Below are positions 57,161 through 64,000 of a DNA stretch of 64,000 nt, piece after piece. The DNA is from Branchiostoma belcheri (Eukaryota > Chordata > Leptocardii > Amphioxiformes > Branchiostomatidae), in assembly GCF_001625305.1 (NCBI RefSeq), contig NW_017804353.1:632863-696862 (forward strand), in the 5' to 3' direction. Made by a program: the position numbers and the translations under genes. The first letter of the stretch is position 1. Each line of letters begins with the position of its first letter. The notes below the pieces were generated by a model. That model was not told the DNA's origin, did not search any database, and saw only the letters and a list, made by a program, of their open reading frames with translations.

Positions 57161-57551
57161 TTTTGTTATTTGCATTGTATAAGGGGAACAGCATTTTATA
57201 TTTTATTTCCTTATGAAGGCAGAGCAATATTCTATTTGATTTTTAACTTATAGGATATTTGAGGGAAAAATATCATTTTGTTCAATGTGACAAAATATCA
57301 TTGTTGTGCAGTTGGAAAAAATTTAATTTTCTTCTCTCCCAAAATGGTTTTGTTATTTGCATTGTATTGGTGGAACAGCAAGTTATATTTTTATTTCCTT
57401 ATAAAGGCAAAGAAATGTTCTATTTTATTTTTAACTGTACTTGACTTGAGGGGGAAAAATACATTTTTTGATTATTGTGTTCAAACTTTTGGGACAACAA
57501 AACTATCAGTATTGTGCAGAAATCTAATTTTCTTCTCTCCCTGAACTTCAG
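57161..57551 (+). repeat. Tandem duplication of the intron end before the IV S4 exon
   Basis: Two ~190-bp units start with TTTTGTTATTTGCATTGTAT (57161 and 57347). Both end in a pyrimidine-rich AATTTTCTTCTCTCCC; only the second continues to the used AACTTCAG acceptor. No exon sequence is duplicated here. Confidence 0.85.
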
Positions 57552-57668
57552 GACAACTTCATCAGTCTGAGTTTCCTGAGGCTGTTCCGAGCCGCACGTC
57601 TGATCAAACTGCTTCGGCAGGGGGAGACTATCCGGACTCTGCTCTGGACATTTATCCAGTCTTTTAAG
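57552..57668 (+). CDS. Cav2: Cav2 exon: IV S4 and S4-S5 linker start (tandem donors)
   Basis: Acceptor AACTTCAG, donor GTAAGA; 117 nt, phase 0 to 0. It encodes [12 protein letters not shown] and the S4 [20 protein letters not shown], ending [10 protein letters not shown]. The last 26 nt plus the donor repeat 33 bp downstream, so a second donor at 57702 would add [11 protein letters not shown] in frame. Confidence 0.97.
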
Positions 57669-57675
57669 GTAAGAA

Positions 57676-57730
57676 TCTGGACATTTATCCAGTCTTTTAA
57701 GGTAAACATCTGGACATTTAGTTTTTTAGG
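57676..57730 (+). repeat. Tandem 33-bp copies of the IV S4 exon 3' end and donor
   Basis: TCTGGACATTTATCCAGTC starts at 57643 (in the exon), 57676 and, truncated, at 57709: an exact 33-bp period. The second copy keeps AAG|GTAAAC at 57701/57702; the third has lost the donor. Confidence 0.95.
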
Positions 57731-58079
57731 GTTCATTACTTGGTTAGTTGTTTGTTAGTTAGCTGGTTCATTGGTTTTCCCTATTTTCTTGTGTATCACT
57801 AATGATTGTTTTCTTTTACCTGTAGTTCATCTTATTTACAATGTATGTCTGTGTTAAAATTAGCAGTAATCTACTTTAGTTATTAAGCACACTGTAGTGC
57901 AAACACAACACAAAACCACCACATTATACAGTATGAAACACATTTTGTAATGGTTTCACTGGTTGCTGTAAAATAGAGGAACCTTTAACTCAGTCTGATT
58001 GTATCATACAATGCTCGTCATGTAATAATCATTGAGTGTAGCAGAGACCTGAAGCTCTTGTCTTTTCCCCACTCTCCAG

Positions 58080-58145
58080 GCCTTACCTTATGTTGTCCTG
58101 CTCATCGCCATGCTGTTGTTCATATATGCCATTGTAGGCATGCAG
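58080..58145 (+). CDS. Cav2: Cav2 exon: IV S5
   Basis: A 66-nt exon, acceptor CTCTCCAG, donor GTAAGA, phase 0 to 0. It encodes ALPYVVLLIAMLLFIYAIVG and MQ, the conserved fourth S5. Confidence 0.97.
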
Positions 58146-58500
58146 GTAAGACTTAACGTTAAGTCTCTATCAGACTAACTGGCTGGTTACATATAGGAGA
58201 ATATTTGCCAGGGGAGTTCGGCCGCCTTGGGTTTGACTGGCTGCACAGTTAATCAACCTTTCGCAGACTGACTCCCTTGGCCAATTTTATTCTCTTTTTT
58301 GCAAAGATCCGTATTCCCGTAGAAAGGCCTGGTGGAGGCTAGTAAGACTTAAGGGTCGTGTGCCCAATTTTCTTTCATTGTGGGATTTTCAGTACATTGT
58401 ATATACAATTGTTATAATATTATTGTACAAATATGTGTTAAATGTATTGTTTCACTGGCTACAACATTGTCTGACTGGTCTTTCCTTCGTGTGCACTCAG

Positions 58501-58592
58501 GTTTTTGGTAACATAGCTCTAGATGATGATACTGAGATCCACAGGCATAACAACTTCAGAACCTTCATACAAGGGCTCATGGTTCTATTCAG
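58501..58592 (+). CDS. Cav2: Cav2 exon: IV turret and pore helix
   Basis: Acceptor CACTCAG, donor GTAGGA; phase 0 to 2. It encodes [20 protein letters not shown] and [10 protein letters not shown], nearly identical in pattern to vertebrate [20 protein letters not shown]. Confidence 0.97.
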
Positions 58593-58869
58593 GTAGGACA
58601 TATTACATACATGTAATATGGCTACATGTGTCTCATTTGAATGGAAATATACTCACAACATGCATCAAGTTATATATAATTTGTTTTTTCTAAATTAAAT
58701 GACCTAATGAAGTTTATACATTCAGAGCACATTTACAAAATATTAATGTAAGAAATTCAATCACGATGGCATTGCACTTAATCTATCTACATGTGTGGGG
58801 CTCCGAATAAAATCAACAGCTTCTATAGGTTGTGTATATATACACAACCTGTAGTTGAAATACAGAACT

Positions 58870-58955
58870 GATTTGCATATTTGGGACCTCTTGAATCCCC
58901 CAGGTATGCAACAGGAGAGGCGTGGCAGGAGATCATGCTGTATTGTTCTATATGA
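58870..58955 (+). pseudogene. Truncated copy of the domain IV filter exon with acceptor
   Basis: Intron text TTTGCATATTTGGGACCTCT and CCCCCAG precede 51 nt similar to exon 59055-59208. In phase it reads [17 protein letters not shown] then TGA at 58953. The intron motif GCATATTTGGGAC recurs at about 58991 and 59031, so three partial tandem units exist. Confidence 0.92.
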
Positions 58956-59054
58956 AACTGAATCAGGTGTATAGTATGTATGTGGAAATTTGCATATTTG
59001 GGACAGGTGTACAGTACATATGTGCTAAATTTGCATATTTGGGACCTGTTGCAG

Positions 59055-59208
59055 GTGTGCGACAGGCGAGGCGTGGCAGGAAATCATGCTGTCCTGCCTG
59101 CCGGGAGCGATGTGTGACCCGCAGAGCGAGAACGGGCCTGTGCCACAATGTGGCAGCGAATTCGCCTACTTCTACTTCACATCCTTCATCTTCCTCTGCT
59201 CCTTCTTG
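59055..59208 (+). CDS. Cav2: Cav2 exon: domain IV selectivity filter and start of S6
   Basis: Acceptor TGTTGCAG, donor GTGAGA; 154 nt, phase 2 to 0. It encodes [20 protein letters not shown], a cysteine-bearing loop, and [21 protein letters not shown] carries the fourth selectivity glutamate. The family usually has Ser where this has Cys (RSATGEAW). A truncated copy ending in a stop lies about 150 bp upstream. Confidence 0.97.
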
Positions 59209-59221
59209 GTGAGATTTGATT

Positions 59222-59463
59222 TGGTTTATTGAAATTGTGACAATACAATACACATGGGGCACACGCAGCAGTAGCTCAGGTGTTGTGTCCCACACATAGG
59301 AACAAATACTGGACAGACAACACTCATCTTCACTTGAGTTAAGTGAGGAAAGTCGTGTAACGTGCCTTTCCCAAGGGCACAAGATTGGTGGCATGTCAGG
59401 ACTCGAACCCGGGACCTCTTGGTTCGGAGTCAAGCACTCTGCCGCTGTGCCACACGACCACAC
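59222..59463 (-). mobile_element. tRNA-derived SINE
   Basis: Minus-strand copy with CCGGGTTCGAGTCCTGACAT (B-box) and GTGCCCTTGGGAAAGGCACG. It starts about 15 bp after the domain IV filter exon. Confidence 0.78.
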
Positions 59464-59958
59464 AATTTTTTCCCAGGATTTGAGATTTTGCCAGTCATTT
59501 GCCAGCCTTTGAAGAAAGTTTTGTGTGTTTGTTTGTTTGTTCTCCAGGATTTAATCATATGGTAGGAGTGGAAGGAGTTTTTGATGCAGTTTCTAGTGCT
59601 GAAATGCCATCCAATGATAACTTGGGCGAAAATTTTCTATGAAAAAGGGAAAATTGAATGCTTTAGAAAGCTTGAGATGAATTCATTGAAAGACATATCA
59701 AGATTTCAAACACTTGTTTGTTTCTTTGTTTATACTAGATAGATCCCTGAATACATGTAGTTTTATCAGGTTGTAAGTCACTGAACAAAGAGACTATTAA
59801 TTCACAACCAAGACAGTGTTTTATTCAGCCAACATTTCAGTGACCGTCTGTCACTTTCCTTGGTTTTATATCACCGTCTTTATATCTGATAAAACATTTC
59901 AGCTACTGTGTGAAAACCGATGAATTAAGAAGTTTCTGTTTTTCCCGCTGTTCTGCAG

Positions 59959-60086
59959 ATGTTGAACCTGTTCGTTGCTGTCATCATGGACAACTTTGAC
60001 TACTTGACACGGGACACGTCCATCCTAGGCCCCCACCACTTGGAAGAGTACATCCGAGTCTGGGCTGACTTCGACCCAGGAGCAAC
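59959..60086 (+). CDS. Cav2: Cav2 exon: end of IV S6 and first part of EF-hand
   Basis: Acceptor TTCTGCAG, donor GTGAGA; phase 0 to 2. It encodes [20 protein letters not shown] (S6 end) and [20 protein letters not shown], the start of the C-terminal EF-hand used in calcium-dependent regulation. A ~600-bp pyrimidine tract follows the donor. Confidence 0.97.
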
Positions 60087-60087
60087 G

Positions 60088-60700
60088 TGAGATAGCTTCT
60101 TTTCGTTCGTTCGTTTGTTCATTCGTTCCTTTCTTCCTTCGTTCCTTCCTTCCTTCCTCCTACTCCTATATCCTTCCTACCTTCCTTCCTTCCCCCTTCC
60201 ATCCCTCATTTCTTCCTTCCTTCCTTCCTTTCTTCCCTATTCCCTCCCGTCCATCCATCCATCCTCCTTTCCTACCTTCCTACCTTCCTTCCTTCCCTCT
60301 TTCCATCCTTCCTTCCTTCCTTCCTTCCTTCCTTCCTTCCTATCTTCCTTCCCTCCTTGTCCTTCCCTCCCATCCGTCCTTCTTCCTTCCTTCCTTTCTT
60401 TCTACCTTCCTTCCTTCCTTCCTTCCTTCCTTCCTTCCTTCCTTCCCTCCTTCCTTCCATTCTCCCTTCCTTCCTTCCTTCCTTCCTTCCTTCCTTCCTT
60501 CCTTCCTTCCTTCCTTCCTTCCTTCCTTCCTTCCTTCCTTCCTTCCCTCCTTTCCTTCTCTCTCTCCCCTCCTCCCTTCCTTCCTTCCTTCCTTCCTTCC
60601 CTATTCCCTCCCATCCATCCTTCTCTACCTCCTTTCTTCCTTCCTTCCCTCCTTCCTTCCTTTCTTCCTTCCTTCCTTGCTTCCAATAGCTGGGGACCTT
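60088..60700. repeat. ~600-bp TTCC polypyrimidine tract
   Basis: Almost pure C/T on the + strand, mainly (CTTC)n with CATC interruptions, starting at the donor of exon 59959-60086. The frames on both strands here (Pro/Ser/Phe, or Lys/Glu/Gly/Arg) are artefacts of the repeat. Long mirror-symmetric tracts can adopt triplex structure. Confidence 0.95.
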
Positions 60701-60837
60701 CCTGGTGTGTGTGGTTCTCACCTTATGGTCTGGTCTCAGGTTTGACATCTTGAAGAAGTGAGAGTCAACTGTGTCAATCCTTCCACAAATGTGATTAAGC
60801 CTCATAAATGAATAGATGTTGATTGTGTTGATGCTAT

Positions 60838-60885
60838 GCCTGTTTCTGCTTGCAGAGGCAGAATATCATACATGTGCACTGATCA
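60838..60885 (+). pseudogene. Relic copy of the EF-hand exon 5' edge
   Basis: TTTCTGCTTGCAG is followed by AGGCAGAATATCATACATGT and ACTGAT, resembling the start of exon 60927 (TGGCAGGATATCATACACTG). The copy is 71 bp upstream of the real exon, so it cannot be joined in frame. Confidence 0.75.
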
Positions 60886-60926
60886 GATACTAGTATTATG
60901 TTTTACATGCTTGCTTCTGTGTTTAG

Positions 60927-61023
60927 TGGCAGGATATCATACACTGATATGTTTGACCTGCTGAAGCAACTCAATCCGCCGCTGGGCTTCGGAAGGAAGT
61001 GTCCTGCTAGAGTGGCCTACAAG
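60927..61023 (+). CDS. Cav2: Cav2 exon: EF-hand second half (equivalent of vertebrate exon 37)
   Basis: Acceptor TGTTTAG, donor GTCAGA; 97 nt, phase 2 to 0. It encodes [20 protein letters not shown] and [12 protein letters not shown]. The position and 97-nt length correspond to the vertebrate Cav2 exon that exists as mutually exclusive 37a and 37b. Here only a short degraded second copy of its 5' edge is visible upstream (60838-60885). Confidence 0.96.
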
Positions 61024-61154
61024 GTCAGAACATACCAATTTATCCTGAAGTTCCTCTTTTCTGAGTTAATGACTAACTGTGACCACATGTATCGATGAAA
61101 GTAGACAGTCATCCAGATGTTATACAAGAAAACTGTTGCTTGAAGGTGGCAAGG

Positions 61155-61260
61155 CAATTTTGTGGTTAGAGTTATTGACTCATATCAGAACCCGAAGGTT
61201 CTGGGTTCGAATCCCTGTCAGGCCAATTGTTGTATCCTTGGGAAAGGCACTTAACACCTA
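61155..61260 (+). mobile_element. tRNA-derived SINE fragment
   Basis: Contains GGTTCTGGGTTCGAATCCCT (B-box) and TTGGGAAAGGCACTTAACAC, as in the other SINE copies. Confidence 0.75.
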
Positions 61261-61336
61261 CATTGTATTTCTTCACTTGACTTATGTGTAAAGATTGCAT
61301 ATCGATCTATGTACATTTTGTACTACACCTGAAGTA

Positions 61337-61575
61337 AGCAAGTCAGCAGAACGTACTGCGCCTGCACACACACACCCCATTTTTCATGTTTTTTGTTGGA
61401 TTTTTGGTCAACGTTGCATCAGAATGTTGCCTATTTTTTCTGACATGACATTTGGAAACTAAGGATTGTTAACCTTATGTGCGCAAATATGACCTTATAT
61501 GAGATGTTCTGCCAAAGTGCTATGCACAATATATCACAGGTTTTGTGCAGGTGCAGTACGTTCTGCCAACGTTCT
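61337..61575. mobile_element. TIR element of the AGCACGTCGGCAGAACG family
   Basis: Ends AGCAAGTCAGCAGAACGTAC and GCAGTACGTTCTGCCAACGT. Flanks CCTGAAGTA and CTAGAAGTA match at 7 of 9 positions. It ends 45 bp before pre-IQ exon 61620. Confidence 0.8.
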
Positions 61576-61619
61576 CTAGAAGTAATAAATGTGTTTTGTT
61601 TTTACTTCCTTCCCTGCAG

Positions 61620-61725
61620 AGGTTGATCCGAATGAACATGGCTGTAGATGACAACAAGACCGTGCATTTCACCACCACCCTGTTTGCCTTGATACGGACT
61701 TCTCTCAACATCAAGATAGATAAAC
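61620..61725 (+). CDS. Cav2: Cav2 exon: pre-IQ region
   Basis: Acceptor CCCTGCAG, donor GTACTT; phase 0 to 1. It encodes RLIRMNMAVDDNKTVHFTTT and LFALIRTSLNIKIDK, matching vertebrate RLVRMNMPISNEDMTVHFTS. A TIR element ends about 45 bp before the acceptor. Confidence 0.96.
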
Positions 61726-62096
61726 GTACTTTGTGCCTTCCTTCCTGTCTTTATACTTCTGCAGTTGTATCACACTATAGTCTTCTTATAGTGCTATTAC
61801 CTGCTATTATAGAGTCTACACTTAGCATGAAAGTTCATCTGTGTTGGTACAAGTCATTATGAAATAAAGACTAAGCTTTAACTTCCAACACTTAAACTAC
61901 AGAAATGGGACTTACCCCAAATTTTTGGTTGACTCCACATAGAGTCTACACACCGATATGCTCAGATCTTAAAACAATCCTTTGATAGTCATTTATGTCT
62001 AAGGTTTTAGTGTGGCTAAAGCATGATCATCCTAAACCTTTTTGCCATCAACAATTACATTATCTTGTATATGTAGTTCAACTATGTCTCAATGGG

Positions 62097-62269
62097 TAGC
62101 CTCCATAGCATGCCAGAAAACTGGGGGTTTTGGGGGTCTTTGGGAGCTTTTATGTGCTATTTTCTGATTGCATATAGACAACATAGCCGGCCTGGTTGAA
62201 TTACCCCCATTTTTGCTTATCAGAAAACAGCCAAAGACCACCAAACCCCCAGTTCTGCTACAGAGGCTA
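62097..62269. mobile_element. MITE family TAGCCTCCGTAGCAGG, reversed
   Basis: TAGCCTCCATAGCATGCCAG to TCTGCTACAGAGGCTA, lying about 100 bp before the last visible exon. Confidence 0.8.
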
Positions 62270-62366
62270 CTCAATGGCAAAATCATGGGATGACCCTGAA
62301 CATTGTGACAGGGGCTTGAGAGATGCCTGTTACAAAAGTTTTTGACATGTCTTGACTCCCTTACAG

Positions 62367-62471
62367 CTGAGCTACAGAATAAGGCGGATCGGGAGCTGAG
62401 AGACGCCTTAATCAACACCTGGCCGCAGGTGCCCAGGAAAACCATCGACATGCTCATGCCGCCTGAAGAAG
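62367..62471 (+). CDS. Cav2: Cav2 exon: pre-IQ region, last exon in window (possible extension to 62534)
   Basis: Acceptor CCTTACAG, donor GTACAG; phase 1 to 1. It encodes ELQNKADRELRDALINTWPQ and VPRKTIDMLMPPEE, matching vertebrate CDAELRKEISVVWANLPQKT and LDLLVPP. A stronger-looking GTAAGG donor after 62534 would add 21 codons in the same phase. The next exon, with the IQ motif, must lie past 64000. Confidence 0.93.
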
Positions 62472-62578
62472 GTACAGAGCAAAGCACTATCGACGAACAT
62501 AACACATTTCTGTCATGGTCCTTAAACGTGACGGGTAAGGTGGAGGTTACTAATACGTGTTGCCTGTCTCTCCTCGGT

Positions 62579-62705
62579 TAGCCTGGGTGCCATATCCTCC
62601 GTAGTTTCTGCCCGCTCCCTAATGTAGCTGGCTTCCACAGAAGTAGTGGTAGCCAGTAACATTAGCAAGTGGGCAGAAACTACAAAGGAATTGGCACCCA
62701 GGCTA
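62579..62705. mobile_element. Small palindromic TIR element
   Basis: TAGCCTGGGTGCCATATCCT and inverted AGGAATTGGCACCCAGGCTA; the arms continue through GTAGTTTCTGCCC. Total 127 bp. Confidence 0.82.
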
Positions 62706-64000
62706 CTCTTCGGTGGCTTCAACTCTCCAACTCTGCTACCTCATCTTTGTTCCAAGACCAGGCAGGAAAGATGTTTTTAACTAGAAAGGCCGACATTTGC
62801 TCAAGAGCAAATACAGCACATTTCACCCATTCTTCCTGCTCATTCCAAATTTCCCCTAGAAAGGCCAACATTTGCTCATGCAGGAGCAAATGCAGCACAG
62901 CCTCACCACATCTCCCGTACCAAAAATGGACCTATCTCCCCTCCTGCACAAATGGATTGTTCCTAAATCACCCCTGTTTAAAATGTGAACTGTTCCAACA
63001 GTCCATGCAGCAATGGAATCATGGGAGCCTTTTGCGAACAAAAAAAGCCCCTGCAGTTTTAAAGAATGCTGTTAGGGGACCAAAATATCTAACATTACCA
63101 GTTTTTCCTGAGTGCCTACTACCACCAAAAAATCATGATCATAGCATTTAAAGAAGTAGTAAAAGTGGTATCATAGAAAGTCACTAGGGAGCCTGTAATT
63201 GAAGTTATCCTTTATTTTGCAAACACCTACCCACATACCAAAATTAATGTTGCCCAGATTCTGATGCTTAATTTCATGAGTTATGCTGCCTACTAACACA
63301 AACAGCATTGGAAACCTTATATGCTCTTGTGATATGGATATGCATTGGCATTGGCATTGTTTTTTATTTTTGGAAAGTTGTTTTTTTAGAAAGTTAATTT
63401 ATTTTTGATGAAGAAACAGTTACCATTTCCTGGTCCTTTTCCTTTGTCACCTGATACTTATTTAAGCATGGCACAATTTTACCTGCTCCTGGTCAAAAGA
63501 GTTTAAAATATAAATTTTACTTCAATTAATATATTATAATATATGTTTAATGCACGGACACATGTGTCTCAGTGCACATTCATTTCTTTGAACTAAACAC
63601 ACTTTACTGCATGAAAATGCACCCATTTCTTCAAAAGCACCTGTGCATGTCATCACAGATTCATGAAATTATGTTCTGTGTTTTCGCAAAATTTTAATAT
63701 TTTGCGTTTTTACAGGTTTGACTTTTGATTTCTTTTGGATGTGAATGGTCAATTTTGGTTACAATTTTCCTTTCAATTTGCCTTTCAATATGATGTAAAT
63801 TGGCATGGAATCTGATTGTATTAACTGCGCAAACTAAGTGGAATACACTCAAATTCTGAGTCGCCATGAAATATATTTGGTATAATAATAGTTTATTGAC
63901 CACAATCCAGGTACATGGCAGCGTATAAAATCGCACTCGGGCTTTAAAAACAGACTAAACAAAAAGGTCAGCTAAACAAACAAAGGACATTGACAAATCA
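62706..64000. other. 3' intron running out of the window
   Basis: Contains a repeated AGAAAGGCC(A/G)ACATTTGCTC at 62785 and 62853, otherwise AT-rich. The next exon of the channel (IQ motif) is not found by 64000. Confidence 0.65.

Larger units (their letters stand above)
4578..62471 (+). other. Cav2: Gene span: Cav2-type voltage-gated calcium channel alpha-1 subunit (partial)
   Basis: Thirty-six exons in consistent phase encode domain I from the S4-S5 linker, all of domains II, III and IV, and the proximal C-terminal EF-hand and pre-IQ region. The protein forms the pore of a presynaptic-type high-voltage-activated calcium channel in the plasma membrane and would pair with beta and alpha2-delta subunits. 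The four P-loops each carry the selectivity glutamate, and each S4 carries regular Arg/Lys. Cav2 identity rests on [16 protein letters not shown] in I S5, the I-II linker, and the II S1 and IV segments. The 5' end and the IQ/distal C-terminus lie outside the window, and one linker exon is cut by an N gap. A single Cav2 gene equivalent to vertebrate CACNA1A/B/E is expected in a non-vertebrate chordate; that part is inference. Confidence 0.96.

Noticed and set aside
58963-59463. 166-codon minus-strand frame
   Set aside because: It is the antisense of the domain IV filter exon joined to a reversed SINE.
60115-60805. Long open frames on both strands (212, 177 and 110 codons)
   Set aside because: They are translations of the TTCC microsatellite (Pro/Ser/Phe/Leu or Lys/Glu/Gly/Arg runs) with no independent coding evidence.

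Overview
The window is animal genomic DNA and is almost entirely the middle and 3' part of one gene on the + strand: a Cav2-type (N/P/Q/R-class) voltage-gated calcium channel alpha-1 subunit. I can follow 36 exons from 4578 to 62471, from the domain I S4-S5 linker through domains II, III and IV to the proximal C-terminal EF-hand/pre-IQ region. Exon phases match at every junction except the one leading into an assembly gap. The 5' exons (N-terminus to I S4) lie upstream of the window, and the IQ motif and distal C-terminus lie beyond it. The four pore motifs (TMEGWT, TGEDWN, TGEGWP, TGEAWQ) give the EEEE selectivity ring of a high-voltage-activated calcium channel. The S5, alpha-interaction-domain and S6 sequences are closer to Cav2 than to Cav1. 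The exon/intron structure, the dense and varied small DNA transposons, the tRNA-like SINEs and the signs of two merged haplotypes suggest an amphioxus (Branchiostoma) genome. That species call is an inference.

Layout: 1-4577 is an upstream intron with a ~160-bp satellite-like array and a tandem array of decayed copies of the next exon's acceptor edge. Domain I is 4578-11021. The I-II linker is 21141-29176 and includes two alternative-looking exons just after the beta-subunit binding site. Domain II is 30641-40559. The II-III linker is 41289-48123 and is interrupted by a gap. Domain III is 48549-52802, domain IV is 53819-59995 or so, and the C-terminal EF-hand region runs to 62471. Introns are large (up to 10.1 kb) and hold MITE-like elements (Harbinger-like, hAT-like, Tc1/mariner-like, foldback, and one with 9-bp target duplications), 5'-truncated non-LTR retrotransposon tails ending in a 52-bp minisatellite, SINEs and microsatellites.

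The most unusual feature is recurrent. At about nine introns the exon edge or the adjoining intron end has been duplicated in tandem inside the intron. Five acceptor cases are diverged partial exon copies, one is an acceptor with only a few exon bases, two are splice-donor edges and one is an intron end without exon sequence. Some copies are in frame (a 48-codon alternative acceptor before IV S1; an 11-codon tandem donor in the IV S4-S5 linker); others would insert stops. The linker exons 23140-23172 and 27999-28046 share seven identical residues with only synonymous changes, which points to selected alternative exons. Two of the three N gaps (369-388 and 31075-31634) are flanked by nearly identical sequence and look like haplotype-merge artefacts.
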